From Streptomyces hyaluromycini (GTDB lineage Bacteria > Actinomycetota > Actinomycetes > Streptomycetales > Streptomycetaceae): 64,000 nucleotides of DNA. Below are positions 1 to 8,316 of the stretch, piece by piece. The notes under the pieces are model-generated. The model was not told where the DNA came from. It ran no database searches and was given only the letters and a program-made list of their open reading frames with translations. The translations under genes were made by a program, and so were the position numbers. Where the stretch lies: NCBI RefSeq assembly GCF_002217755.1, contig NZ_BCFL01000018.1, positions 806,001 to 870,000 of the forward strand, read 5' to 3'. How positions within the stretch are numbered: the stretch's first letter is position 1; each line of letters starts with the position of its first letter.

Positions 1-273
1 TTCGACCTGGTCTTCATCGACGCCGACAAGGCCAACAACCCCAACTACGTGGAGTGGGCGCTCCGGCTCACCCGCACCGGCAGCCTGATCGTCGTCGACA
101 ACGTGGTGCGCGGCGGCCGGGTCGTCGACGCCGAGAGTGCCGAGCCGGACGTGGTCGGCACCCGTGCCGCGATCGAGCTGATCGCCGCCCACCCGAGGCT
201 GAGCGGCACGGCGATCCAGACGGTCGGCAGCAAGGGCTACGACGGCTTCGCGCTGGCGAGGGTCCTCGACTGA
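1..273 (+). CDS. O-methyltransferase, C-terminal part (5' end outside window)
   Basis: Only the last 90 residues are present; the reading frame is open to base 1 and stops with TGA at 271-273. The segment FDLVFIDADK followed by a strand ending SLIVVDNVV is typical of class I SAM-dependent O-methyltransferases of the caffeoyl-CoA O-methyltransferase type, where the FIDADK Asp residues help bind metal and cofactor. The start, SAM-binding glycine loop and regulation lie outside the window, so the substrate cannot be inferred. Confidence 0.85.
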   Translation, partial: FDLVFIDADKANNPNYVEWALRLTRTGSLIVVDNVVRGGRVVDAESAEPDVVGTRAAIELIAAHPRLSGTAIQTVGSKGYDGFALARVLD

Positions 274-300
274 CCCCCCGGCTCACCGGAAAGGCGTCGC

Positions 301-690
301 TCAACCCTCGTGGTAGAAGCCCACGTTGACGCTGCGCGGGGCGGTGCGGTCCCGGACGACGATCTCGCCGGAGCCGCCCCGGGGCAGCGCGACCGTGCCG
401 CCGTACGCGATGGCCTGGGCGTACTCCCCGACCTTCAGCAGGACCTCGGAGGACGGTTCGGGCTGGGAGCCGCGCAGCCAGGTGACCTGCCAGCCGCCCT
501 CGGGTCCGCACAGGAACTCCAGGTGGACCCGGGAGACGAACAGCCAGTCGTCGGGCGTGGCGAGCCGGCAGACGGAGGCGTCGCGGCCCACCCGCAGCAC
601 GGCGCCCGGGTCGCTGGGCGCGTCGGCCATGAGCATTCCGGCCGTCTCGCCCGCTTCTCCGGACACGGAGGCCATGGTGAGTTCGAGCAC
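301..690 (-). CDS. FHA-domain-like small protein
   Basis: This encodes 129 residues. The GTG start at 690 is preceded by an AGGGGGA ribosome binding site six bases upstream; a longer reading frame to 996 exists but would cross the promoter region of the next gene. Residues about 28-60 (VLRVGRDASVC, then VSRVHLEF) carry the GR and SxxH signature of forkhead-associated domains, which bind phosphothreonine peptides. It is probably a cytoplasmic partner of Ser/Thr protein kinases, but no kinase is adjacent. It is divergent from the DUF1992 gene at 782. The fold assignment rests on this motif only. Confidence 0.7.
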   Translation of the reverse strand: MLELTMASVSGEAGETAGMLMADAPSDPGAVLRVGRDASVCRLATPDDWLFVSRVHLEFLCGPEGGWQVTWLRGSQPEPSSEVLLKVGEYAQAIAYGGTVALPRGGSGEIVVRDRTAPRSVNVGFYHEG

Positions 691-781
691 GTGCGTTCCC
701 CCTGCGCGGTTCCTGAATCCTTGTTGGATCTCCGGCGCATGATAAAACGCCCGGCCGGGCCGCGTCCGGCACAATGGAGTC

Positions 782-1231
782 ATGACCGAGCGAAAGCCAC
801 CCGGGGTACCGTTCGAGTCCTGGGTCGACAAGCAGATCGGGGACGCGCAGCGGCGCGGCGAGTTCGACCGACTACCTGGCCTGGGCGAGCCGTTGCCCGC
901 AGGCCTGGACTCGTCGTACGACGAGATGTGGTGGATCAAAAGGAAGCTGGCCCGGGAGGGCCTGGCGATGCTGCCGCCGACGCTCGCCCTGCGCAAGGAG
1001 GCCGAGGACGCGCTGGCGGCCGCCTACGCGGCGCCCTCGGAGCGGATCGTCCGCAGGATCATCGAGGAAGTCAACGTCCGGATCCGCGACATGATGTTCA
1101 AGCCGCCGCCCGGACCCCCGCTGGGCAAGAAGCCGTACGACGTCGACGAGGTCGTACGCGAGTGGCGGGAGCGCCGGGCGGCGGCCGGGACGGAACCGGA
1201 CGCGGACCCGGGGCCGGACGCACGCGGGTGA
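782..1231 (+). CDS. DUF1992 (DnaJ-homologue subfamily C28 conserved domain) protein
   Basis: This encodes 149 residues starting at ATG 782. It matches DUF1992: an N-terminal FESWVDKQIGDAQRRGEFD segment, the GLGEPL loop, a WWIKRKL helix, and a C-terminal helix with VNVRIRD. The family is found in bacteria and in eukaryotic DNAJC28-like proteins and has no established function. The last 25 residues are charged and probably disordered. The gene is monocistronic and converges on the gene ending at 1233, leaving almost no space between the stops. Confidence 0.85.
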   Translation: MTERKPPGVPFESWVDKQIGDAQRRGEFDRLPGLGEPLPAGLDSSYDEMWWIKRKLAREGLAMLPPTLALRKEAEDALAAAYAAPSERIVRRIIEEVNVRIRDMMFKPPPGPPLGKKPYDVDEVVREWRERRAAAGTEPDADPGPDARG

Positions 1232-1232
1232 C

Positions 1233-1712
1233 TCACATGTGCAGCAGCCGGTCCGCCAGTTCGCGGTAGTCGCGCAGGGCCAGCCGGAGCTGCTCGGTGT
1301 CCGCGCTGCCGGGGCGGTCCGCGTCGGCGGACTGCCAGCTGCCGCGCAGGGTGCGGCGGCGCCGGTCGACGGCGTCGGTGAGGCGGGCGCTGATCTCCTC
1401 GACGGCCCGGTCGGCCTCCTCGACGGCCGTGCGCGGCTCGTCGACGAACCCGGTGACCGCGTGCGCCAGCCGCCGTTCCAGCTGTCCGCACTCCTCAGGT
1501 GGCATCAGCAGCTCACCGCGGCCCGCGGCCGTCTCCCGGCCGTCCCGGTAGTCCCGGTCGTCCATGCGTGCGGGTTCCTCCTGTCCCGGGGTTCCCCCGC
1601 TCACGGAGGCCCAGTCGGTGGTCCTCTCGTCACGTCCCGGCATCGCTGTACCGCCGGGATTCACGTCGCCGCCGATGGGACGGCGGTCCGGTCCGGTCCT
1701 GGCGTCGGTCAT
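1233..1712 (-). CDS. Conserved hypothetical protein, hydrophilic
   Basis: This encodes 159 residues. I chose ATG 1712, which lies 5 bases past the stop of the upstream gene, with GAAGGAG 11 bases upstream; a TTG at 1721 is also in frame but too close to that site. The first half is Gly/Arg/Asp-rich and probably disordered. The second half (about residue 75 onward) is helical and ends in LRDYRELADRLL. It has no signal peptide or membrane segment. Its likely translational coupling to the membrane protein upstream suggests joint function. I do not recognise a family. Confidence 0.65.
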   Translation of the reverse strand: MTDARTGPDRRPIGGDVNPGGTAMPGRDERTTDWASVSGGTPGQEEPARMDDRDYRDGRETAAGRGELLMPPEECGQLERRLAHAVTGFVDEPRTAVEEADRAVEEISARLTDAVDRRRRTLRGSWQSADADRPGSADTEQLRLALRDYRELADRLLHM

Positions 1713-1717
1713 GTCGG

Positions 1718-2365
1718 TCAACTCTCCTTCGGACGGCTCTGGTCGGCGGACCAGGGCAGACGGCCGCCGGTGCCGGCACCGACACCGGCGCGGTGGCGGC
1801 CGGACTCGCGGGACGACGGGGTGACCAGGTCGTCGAAGAGGAAGCGGGCCTCGATCACGGCCGCCCGCATCTCCTCGGTGCCGGCCCGGCTCCGCGGCGA
1901 CCCGGCCGTGGGCGGCTCGGCGGCGCGGTGCACGCGGCGGTAGCCGTCGACGTGGTCGGCGTGGTGCACGGAGAGCGCGGCCACCTGGTCCTCGTACTCG
2001 GCACCGGCCGGGAAGCCGCGGTCGGCGGCCAGTTCGGCGAGCAGCCGGTCGATCTCGGTCACGGACTCCCGGGGCGAGTCGACGAAGTGTTCCTGTGCGG
2101 TGGTCCAGCGGGCCGCGTAGCGTTCGCGTTCCGCCGGTTCCAGATCACGCTCGTGCAGTGCGCCGTGGCGCTGTACCCGCTCGGCGAGTTCCTGCTCGGC
2201 CGCCCTGGTGTCGCCGCCGTGCTGGGCCACCGTCCGCTCGTACTCCGGCCCGAAGCGCCGCTTCAGACCGTGCGGGCCACTGCCCTTGGAGCGCACGGCC
2301 AGTACGGCCGCGACTACCACCACGGCGGCCACGATCACGATTGCGATGATCAAGCCTGTGGACAT
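1718..2365 (-). CDS. Conserved single-pass membrane protein
   Basis: This encodes 215 residues. ATG 2365 has GGAAGG five bases upstream. Residues 4-24 form one hydrophobic helix (GLIIAIVIVAAVVVVAAVLAV) followed by RSKG, giving a short N-terminal anchor and a cytoplasmic domain. The soluble part starts with LKRRFGPEYERTVAQ, a segment seen in many actinobacterial small membrane proteins next to stress genes, and is helical and charged. The C-terminal 40 residues are low complexity. It forms an operon with the downstream gene (5-base gap). The function is unknown. Confidence 0.7.
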   Translation of the reverse strand: MSTGLIIAIVIVAAVVVVAAVLAVRSKGSGPHGLKRRFGPEYERTVAQHGGDTRAAEQELAERVQRHGALHERDLEPAERERYAARWTTAQEHFVDSPRESVTEIDRLLAELAADRGFPAGAEYEDQVAALSVHHADHVDGYRRVHRAAEPPTAGSPRSRAGTEEMRAAVIEARFLFDDLVTPSSRESGRHRAGVGAGTGGRLPWSADQSRPKES

Positions 2366-2516
2366 GGTTGCCTTCCGGTGTCTCGGCCCGACGGGCCGTC
2401 TCCCCCTACGGGTGACCCGCACTGCGGACCCCAAACAGCCCGGCAGGACGGAGCCGGCCCGAGCCCGCCGATATCCGGTTGCGCGAGCCGCCCCGGTCCG
2501 CCGGAGACTACGGACC

Positions 2517-3014
2517 ATGACCTCCTGGACGACCGCCCCCGAACACCCCGACTCCCCGGCCGCCCGCGCCCTGTGGCGGGCGTACTACACGGAGGTCAGC
2601 GACCGCTGGTACCTGCTCCACGAGGGCCGCCGCACCGACCCGGCCGAGCTGGAGCGGGAGATCGCCGCCCGGACGGGCTCCGAACTTGCCCCGCCCACCG
2701 GGCGGTTGCTCATCGCGCGGTACGACGGCGACCCGGCCGGCAGCGCGGGTGTACGGCTCCTGGACCCGGCCACCGCCGAACTCACCCGGGTCTTCGTGCA
2801 CGAGGGGCTGCGCGGCCGGGGCGGCGCCGCGCTGCTCGTCACGGCGGCCGAGGACGCGGCCCGCGCCCTGGGGGCCGCGCGGATCCTCCTGGACACCCGC
2901 ACCGACCTGGTGGAGGCCCGCGCCCTGTACGCGCGGCTCGGCTACACGGAGACCGGGCCGCACAACGACGACGTCTACGCCGGGCACTGGTTCCGCAAGG
3001 AACTCGTCAGCTGA
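2517..3014 (+). CDS. GNAT-family N-acetyltransferase
   Basis: This encodes 165 residues from ATG 2517. It has a GNAT fold: a strand LTRVFVHEGLRGRGGAALLV at about 95-114 contains the acetyl-CoA-binding R/Q-x-x-G-x-G/A signature (RGRGGA), followed by a helix and ARALYARLGYTETG near the C-terminus. It transfers acetyl groups to an amine substrate that cannot be predicted. Its 3' end overlaps the convergent exporter gene by 8 bp. Confidence 0.85.
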   Translation: MTSWTTAPEHPDSPAARALWRAYYTEVSDRWYLLHEGRRTDPAELEREIAARTGSELAPPTGRLLIARYDGDPAGSAGVRLLDPATAELTRVFVHEGLRGRGGAALLVTAAEDAARALGAARILLDTRTDLVEARALYARLGYTETGPHNDDVYAGHWFRKELVS

Positions 3015-5043
3015 CCGGCCGGGTCGCCGGGTGCTGCGGCTGCTCGCGTTCGGTGCCGCACAGCTCGTCGGTCAGTTCGCGCACCAGGCGGTCCAGGTCG
3101 GTCGGCCGGTCCGGGGTCCACCAGTCGCCGAGGAGTTCGGCCAGGGACTCCTCGCGGGCCCCGGCGAGTCGTTCGGCGGCCTCGCGGCCCTGGCCGGTGA
3201 GGGTCAGGTCGAGGCCCAGGCGGTCGGCGAGATGCCGCTCCTCCAGCTGGCGGGCCCCCTCCAGGACGACGTTCATCGGGACCGGGCCGCGCTCGGCGAG
3301 CCTGCCCGGCTCCACCGAGCCGTACTTCCGGATCCGCAGCAGCATCCACCCGGAGGCGGGCAGCAGGTCGGCGTACCCGGCCCGGGTGTTGATCTTCCGG
3401 TAGACCTCCCGGCGCCCCTCCCGGGTGCCGAGCAGGGACAGCGCCCGGGAGCACTCGTCGTAGGACGACCGCTGGACCGGGTTGGGCGGGATGGTCTCGG
3501 AGGCGTCCGGCGCGGTGACCGAGCCGCGCAGCCGGTCCTCCTTGAGGAACCAGGCGAGGACGAACCCGAGGAGGGCGACCGGAGCGGCGTACAGGAACAC
3601 GTCGGTGATCGAGGACGCGTACGCGTGCAGGGCCGCCGGGCGCAGCGCGGGCGGCAGCGCGGCGATGCCCCGCGGGTCGGCCTTGAGGGAGCCCGGGGTG
3701 GCGCCGGGCGGGAGCCGGACGCCCCGGAAGGCGTCGGCCAGCTTGTCGGCGAGCCGGCTCGCGAAGACCGAACCGAAGACGGCGACGCCGAAGGAGGCCC
3801 CGATGGAGCGGAAGAAGGTCGCACCGGAGGTGGCCACGCCGAGATCCTCGTACGACACGGAGTTCTGCACGATCAGCACCAGCACCTGCATGACCAGCCC
3901 GAGGCCCAGGCCGAAGACGAAGAAGTAGCCGCTCATCTCGGCGGTCGAGCTGTGCTCGTCGAGCCGGTGCAGGAGCAGCAGCCCGATGGTGGTCACGCCG
4001 GTGCCTGTGACCGGGAACACCTTCCAGCGCCCGGTACGGCTGACTATCTGCCCGGAAATCGTCGACGACAGCAGCAGACCGATCACCATCGGCAGCATGT
4101 GCACGCCCGACAGGGTCGGCGAGATGCCCTGCACGACCTGGAGGAAGGTCGGCAGATAGGTCATCGCGCCGAACATCGCGAACCCGACGATGAAGCTGAT
4201 CAGGGCGGCGAGGGTGAACGTGCGGATGCCGAAGAGCTTCAGCGGGAGCACGGGTTCGGCGGCCCGCCGCTCGACGGCCACGAACGCGACGGCGAGGACG
4301 ACTCCGAGCACCACGAGCCCGATGATCTGCGGCGAGCCCCACGCCCAGGTCGTCCCGCCCAGCGAGGCCACCAGCACCAGGCAGGTGGCGACGGCGGCGA
4401 TCAGGAAGGTGCCGAGGTAGTCGATGACGTGGTGGGCGCTCCGGCGCGGGATGCGCAGCGCGGCCGCGATCGCGGTGAGCGCGACGATGCCGACGGGCAG
4501 GTTGACGTAGAACACCCAGCGCCAGCTCAGCTGCTCGGTGAGCACCCCGCCGAGCAGCGGCCCGAGCACACTGGTCGTACCGAACACGGCGCCGAACAGC
4601 CCCTGGTAGCGCCCGCGGTCACGCGGCGGCACGATGTCCCCGACGATCGCCATCGACAGCACCATGAGCCCGCCGCCGCCCAGCCCCTGCAAGGCGCGGA
4701 AGCCGATCAGCTCGCCCATGTTCTGGGCCATCCCGCACAGCGCCGACCCGACGAGGAAGATCACGATCGCGAGCTGGAAGAGCCGCTTGCGCCCGTACTG
4801 GTCGCCGAGCTTGCCCCACAGCGGGGTGGCCGCGGTGGCGGCCAGCAGGTAGGCGGTGACCACCCACGACAGGTGCTCAAGACCCCCGAGGTCGCTGACG
4901 ATGGTCGGCAGGGCCGTCGACACGATCGTCTGGTCCAGCGCGGCCAGCAGCAGCCCGAGCAGCAGCGCACCGATCGGGACCAGCACATTGCCGGGTACGC
5001 GTTCCGCGTCCTTCGCCGGGGTGTGCGTCGTTTCCAGGGCCAT
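3007..5043 (-). CDS. DHA2 (EmrB/QacA-type) MFS multidrug exporter with fused C-terminal MarR-like domain
   Basis: This encodes 678 residues. ATG 5043 has GGGAGG nine bases upstream. Residues about 18-530 contain the 14 membrane helices of a proton-driven DHA2 exporter: motif A is GKLGDQYGRKRLF, and LDQTIVSTALPTI in helix 1 is motif D1. After the last helix (near residue 525) comes a soluble stretch of about 130 residues: LLGTREGRREVYRKIN, SGWMLLRIRKYG, ARQLEERHLADRLGLDLTLTGQGRE. It reads like a winged-helix MarR domain (recognition helix plus LTxxGR wing). Ordinary family members end near residue 520-540. It diverges from the gene at 5205. Confidence 0.85.
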   Translation of the reverse strand: MALETTHTPAKDAERVPGNVLVPIGALLLGLLLAALDQTIVSTALPTIVSDLGGLEHLSWVVTAYLLAATAATPLWGKLGDQYGRKRLFQLAIVIFLVGSALCGMAQNMGELIGFRALQGLGGGGLMVLSMAIVGDIVPPRDRGRYQGLFGAVFGTTSVLGPLLGGVLTEQLSWRWVFYVNLPVGIVALTAIAAALRIPRRSAHHVIDYLGTFLIAAVATCLVLVASLGGTTWAWGSPQIIGLVVLGVVLAVAFVAVERRAAEPVLPLKLFGIRTFTLAALISFIVGFAMFGAMTYLPTFLQVVQGISPTLSGVHMLPMVIGLLLSSTISGQIVSRTGRWKVFPVTGTGVTTIGLLLLHRLDEHSSTAEMSGYFFVFGLGLGLVMQVLVLIVQNSVSYEDLGVATSGATFFRSIGASFGVAVFGSVFASRLADKLADAFRGVRLPPGATPGSLKADPRGIAALPPALRPAALHAYASSITDVFLYAAPVALLGFVLAWFLKEDRLRGSVTAPDASETIPPNPVQRSSYDECSRALSLLGTREGRREVYRKINTRAGYADLLPASGWMLLRIRKYGSVEPGRLAERGPVPMNVVLEGARQLEERHLADRLGLDLTLTGQGREAAERLAGAREESLAELLGDWWTPDRPTDLDRLVRELTDELCGTEREQPQHPATRPVS

Positions 5044-5204
5044 GGAGACCTCCCGGGGCTTTCGGCCATCTTCCATCGTGGACGGTGTCGACCGGTATGG
5101 CCCGTCGAGTCCGCTTCGGTACCTGTGAGACGGGAGATTCCAGCGAACGTACGTGTGGGTGCTCTGCATAATCTGTGGAGTTCGTGAGGGGAGGGACGAA
5201 TGCC

Positions 5205-6128
5205 GTGACGGATACGACCGGGGGCCACCAGTGCCCGGAGTGCGGGACACCGAAGGGGCCGGACGGCTCGCCCTTCTGCGACTGCAACCGGCGCACCTCC
5301 GACGCCCTGCGCGACGCACGCACGGCCGAACAGGCGGCCGCCGAGGACTTCGACCCGCTGCGGATACGGCCGTACGTCGACATCGCGGGCGACCCGGGCG
5401 ACGCTGCCGACGGCGGGGAGACCGCGCCGCTGCCGGTGACCGCGCCGGTCACGGTGCCGGCCGAGGTGACCGTGCCGCTGCGGGCGGTGCCCGCCGACGC
5501 CCCCGGCCCGGTCGGGGCTCCGGAAGCTCCTCGCCGGCGTCTCCGGTGGGCCCTGCTCCTGGCGGCCGCCGGGGCGGTGACCGGGATCCTCGCCGTGGCG
5601 GGGTTCGCGAGCGGGCTGTTCGCCGACGCGACGCCGAGGCGGGACAGGGCGGCACCGGCGGACGTACGGGAGAGCGTCCCGGACGTGACCCCGAGCACGG
5701 CGTCGCATTCGGCCGCGGCGCCGGTGCCGTCGCCGCGATCCGCGCCGCCGACCTCGTCGTCCGGGTCCGCGAGCCCGAGCGCGTCGCACTCGCCGTCCCC
5801 CGCGCCGTCCAGTACCGCCCCGTCCCCGGCCCCCTCCCGCTCGGCCACGCCGACCGAGTCGGCGTCGACGACGGGCACGGCGGCCTCCGCCCGGCCCACC
5901 TCGGCACCGGTCCTGCGCCCCGGCGACACCGGGGCGGAGGTGACGGAACTCCAGCAGCGGCTGGCCCAGCTGAACCTCTACACGGGGACGGCCGACGGCC
6001 ACTACGACACCAAGACCGAGGACGCGGTGCGGACGTACCAGCTGGCGCGGGGGATCCTGACCGACGAGGCGGGGGTGTACGGAGCGGCTACCCGAGCGGC
6101 ACTGGAGTCGGAGACGACGGAGCCGTAG
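5205..6128 (+). CDS. Membrane-anchored peptidoglycan-binding protein with N-terminal zinc ribbon
   Basis: This encodes 307 residues. GTG 5205 follows GAGGGA by 8 bases; the ATG at 5200 is out of frame. Residues about 8-24 hold CPECGTP and FCDC, a probable zinc ribbon on the cytoplasmic side. A membrane helix sits near residues 118-142. A Ser/Pro/Ala/Thr-rich linker of about 90 residues would span the wall. The C-terminal 65 residues (LRPGDTGAEVTELQQRLAQL, then TYQLARGILTDEAGVYGAATRAAL) form a PG_binding_1 domain. It probably links cytoplasmic sensing to wall attachment. It is monocistronic. Confidence 0.85.
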   Translation: MTDTTGGHQCPECGTPKGPDGSPFCDCNRRTSDALRDARTAEQAAAEDFDPLRIRPYVDIAGDPGDAADGGETAPLPVTAPVTVPAEVTVPLRAVPADAPGPVGAPEAPRRRLRWALLLAAAGAVTGILAVAGFASGLFADATPRRDRAAPADVRESVPDVTPSTASHSAAAPVPSPRSAPPTSSSGSASPSASHSPSPAPSSTAPSPAPSRSATPTESASTTGTAASARPTSAPVLRPGDTGAEVTELQQRLAQLNLYTGTADGHYDTKTEDAVRTYQLARGILTDEAGVYGAATRAALESETTEP

Positions 6129-6182
6129 GGAGTGCGCCGGTCAGGGGCGGTGGCGGTGGTGGTGTGGCTGCGGGTGAGTGGG

Positions 6183-6345
6183 GGGGCTGGTCGCGCAGTT
6201 CCCCGCGCCCCTTACGGGGCGCTGCCCAGCCGCGCCCTACATACATAGCTGCGGGCAGGCGTGCCGCAGGGCGGCACGGGTGGGCGCTGGGGGTCCCCCC
6301 GGCCGAAGGCTGGGGGAGGCACCCTGCCAACGCCGGTAAGTGACA
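6183..6345. repeat. Dispersed repeat, composite copy A (R1 + R2)
   Basis: The left part (6183-6225) is R1, GGGCTGGTCGCGCAGTTCCC continuing into an inverted CGCGCCCC...GGGGCGC arm. The right part (6249-6345) is R2, with core CGTGCCGCAGGGCGGCACGG. Read on the other strand, about 80 bases of R2 match 46631-46725 closely. It fills most of the gap between two convergent genes and could act as a terminator. This copy carries a continuous junction (GCAGCTATGTATGTAGG on the minus strand) at the point where the 39.6-kb copy is interrupted. Confidence 0.85.
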
Positions 6346-6354
6346 CCCCCGCCC

Positions 6355-7017
6355 TCAGGCCCCGCCGACGTGCACCCGGAGCGACCCGTCCGCCACCGCC
6401 TCCACCCGCACCCCCGTCAGATCCCGCACCACCGCGTCCGGCCTGTGCACCCCGGCCCGCGCCCCGACGCCCACGACCCGCATCCCCGCCGCCCGCCCGG
6501 CCGCGATCCCCGCGCCCGAGTCCTCGAACACCACGCAGTCGGCCGGAGCGACCCCCAGCTCCGCCGCCCCCTTCAAAAAGCCCTCGGGGTCCGGCTTGCT
6601 GGCGCCCACCGACTCCGCGGTCACCCGCACCGCCGGCAGCGGCAGCCCGGCCGCGGCCATCCGTGCCGTCGACAGCGCCACGTCCGCCGAGGTCACGAGC
6701 GCGTGCGGCAGCCCCGCCAGGGACGCGAGGAAGGCCGCGGCGCCCGGGACCTCCACCACGCCGTCCACGTCGGCCGTCTCCTCCGCCAGCATCCGCGCGT
6801 TGTCCGCGAGGTTCTGCTTCACCGGCCGGTCCGGCAGCAGCACCGCCATGGACGCATGCCCCTGGCGCCCGTGGACGACCTTCATAACCTCGTCGCCGTC
6901 CAGCCCGTGCCGCTCGGACCAGCGCCGCCAGATGCGTTCCACGGCGGCGTCGGAGTTGACGAGGGTGCCGTCCATGTCGAGCAGGAGGGCGCGGGCGGTG
7001 AGGACGGTGGCCGTCAT
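6355..7017 (-). CDS. HAD-superfamily phosphatase, beta-phosphoglucomutase/sugar-phosphatase-like
   Basis: This encodes 220 residues from ATG 7017. Motif I is LLLDMDGTLVNSDA (nucleophile Asp14 and Asp16), motif II is ALVTSAD, motif III is GASKPDPEGF, and motif IV is CVVFEDSGAGIAAG. The helical cap between motifs I and II (WSERHGLDGDEV) is type C1. Such enzymes dephosphorylate small sugar phosphates, commonly glycerol-3-phosphate or 2-deoxyglucose-6-phosphate; the substrate here cannot be read from sequence. An AGGAG lies seven bases upstream. Confidence 0.88.
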   Translation of the reverse strand: MTATVLTARALLLDMDGTLVNSDAAVERIWRRWSERHGLDGDEVMKVVHGRQGHASMAVLLPDRPVKQNLADNARMLAEETADVDGVVEVPGAAAFLASLAGLPHALVTSADVALSTARMAAAGLPLPAVRVTAESVGASKPDPEGFLKGAAELGVAPADCVVFEDSGAGIAAGRAAGMRVVGVGARAGVHRPDAVVRDLTGVRVEAVADGSLRVHVGGA

Positions 7018-7289
7018 CAGGCAGCTCCTATGCACAGGCCGAAAGCAGGCCGGGAAGAACAAGGCGGCCCCGCCCGCCGGTCAGGGAAAACGGGCGGGAG
7101 CCACTTTGTTTCTCCACGGTACAAAACAGAACACCGATCCCGCCACCGCCTTCGCCGACCGTTCACCGAGTCTTCAGCTCGGCAGGTCGGACCGGGGCGG
7201 GCCACAGCGCGCCGGACCGGGCCACGGCGAGCCGGCGAGCCGACGACCCGGACCGCACTCGGCAGGCCACAGCGGGCCGCAGGAAGCCC

Positions 7290-7312
7290 CCGGCCGGCCA
7301 GGACCCGGCCGG
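7290..7312 (-). terminator. GC-rich hairpin at the 3' end of the GDT1-family gene
   Basis: Two copies of the self-complementary octamer CCGGCCGG at 7290-7297 and 7305-7312, separated by 7 bases, form an 8-bp stem just past the stop at 7314. There is no T-run, as usual in Streptomyces. The rest of 7018-7289 shows only GC-rich direct repeats of GGGCCACAGCG type and no gene. Confidence 0.5.
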
Positions 7313-7313
7313 C

Positions 7314-7895
7314 TCAGGCCGCGATCGCCTCCCACAGGCTCCACACGCCCAGCACCAGCATCAGCACCGCCGCGATCTGCGTGATCAGCCGCAGCGGCAC
7401 CTTCTTCATCAGCGCCTTGCCGCCGACGATGCCGAGTCCGGCCACCGCCCACAGGCCGAGCACCGCGCCGAGGCCGACGGAGAGCGGGTCGTCGTAGCGG
7501 GCCGCGAGGTTCGCGGTCATGATCTGCGTGAGGTCCCCGAACTCGGCGACCATGATGAGCATGAATCCGGTGCCCGCGACCTTCCAGAAGGACTGGTCGG
7601 CCGGCTTGCGGATCTCCTCTTCCTCCTCGCCCTTCTTCAGCAGCAGCACGGCCGCGCCGCCGAGGAAGAGCACGCCGGTCAGCGCGTGCACGATCTGCTG
7701 CGGGAGCAGGGTCAGGACGCTGCCGGCCGCGACGGCGAGCACGACGTGCAGCAGGAAGGCCGCGGCGACACCGGCGAAGACGTACGACGCCCGGTAGCGC
7801 GTGCCCAGGACGAGGCCGGCGAGCGCGGTCTTGTCGGGCAGTTCGGCGAGGAAGATGACGCCGAAGACGAGCGCCGTCACGGTGATGCTGATCAA
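7314..7895 (-). CDS. TMEM165/GDT1 (UPF0016) family cation transporter, probable Mn2+ exporter
   Basis: This encodes 193 residues starting at TTG 7895, with GAGG upstream. It contains two inverted membrane modules with the family signature in modified form: FLAELPDKTALAG near residue 15 and VAEFGDLTQIM near residue 115 (consensus E-x-G-D-K/R-T). About six helices are evident, split by a cytoplasmic acidic/basic loop KKGEEEEEIRKP. Bacterial relatives export manganese. The yybP-ykoY riboswitch upstream independently supports a manganese role. The gene is alone in its transcript. Confidence 0.88.
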   Translation of the reverse strand: MISITVTALVFGVIFLAELPDKTALAGLVLGTRYRASYVFAGVAAAFLLHVVLAVAAGSVLTLLPQQIVHALTGVLFLGGAAVLLLKKGEEEEEIRKPADQSFWKVAGTGFMLIMVAEFGDLTQIMTANLAARYDDPLSVGLGAVLGLWAVAGLGIVGGKALMKKVPLRLITQIAAVLMLVLGVWSLWEAIAA

Positions 7896-7979
7896 GGGTC
7901 CTCAATCGGTCGGGGGCCAACCCACCGAGAGCACCGCACTTCGCAGACGAACACCTCGGCAGGGCAGCACACACGATCA

Positions 7980-7999
7980 CCCGTGCCGTACGGCACGGG
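7980..7999 (-). promoter_or_regulatory. Perfect 20-bp palindrome just downstream of the riboswitch (candidate expression platform)
   Basis: CCCGTGCCGTACGGCACGGG is a perfect palindrome located about 10 bases after the last conserved riboswitch nucleotide on the minus strand and 85 bases before the TTG start. It could form a transcription-stopping hairpin or a dimer-binding site. The position fits an attenuator; a protein operator is the alternative. Confidence 0.5.
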
Positions 8000-8009
8000 A
8001 GTGCACTGC

Positions 8010-8132
8010 TTGCCGAAGGTCTCGCTGGCGGCCCCTGACCGAGATGGCCGAGGTCCGCCTCCGGGCGCCGGCTCAGACGAGCTGAGCAGTATGTCGACGG
8101 TCCGGCGAAGAGCTACTCCCCTTCAACGCCGT
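8010..8132 (-). ncRNA. yybP-ykoY manganese riboswitch
   Basis: On the minus strand the leader contains GAAGGGGAGTAGC (8112-8124) and ends with GCGAGACCTTCGGC (8012-8025). These are the two conserved halves of the yybP-ykoY aptamer; GAAGG pairs with CCTTC to form P1, and the intervening arms (CCGGCGCCCGG region) form the long P3 stem. The class binds Mn2+ and turns on exporters such as MntP and TMEM165/GDT1 proteins. It lies upstream of exactly such a gene. The remaining stretch 8133-8316 should hold divergent promoters for this leader and the nuclease gene; no site was assigned. Confidence 0.88.
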
Positions 8133-8316
8133 CAAGAGTACGTGACCTCGCCACCTATCCCAAGGCCGGAGCTCCCACCTGTGAGTCACGTCGCACATCT
8201 TGTCGTGTCATGAACACGTCACTAGTTTCTTACCGAACGCTCACCCATCGGCAACACGGCGGCGCGAGCATTCCCTCGCTCGCGCTCCAACACCCCCACC
8301 CCACAAGGGAGTTCGC

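Noticed and set aside
2686..5187. An 833-codon plus-strand frame opposite the MFS exporter
   Set aside because: Low-complexity sequence that is a mirror of the exporter gene; no start signal and no family.
5199..5204. ATG at 5200 as start of the peptidoglycan-binding protein
   Set aside because: It is out of frame with the protein; GTG 5205 is in frame and well spaced from GAGGGA.
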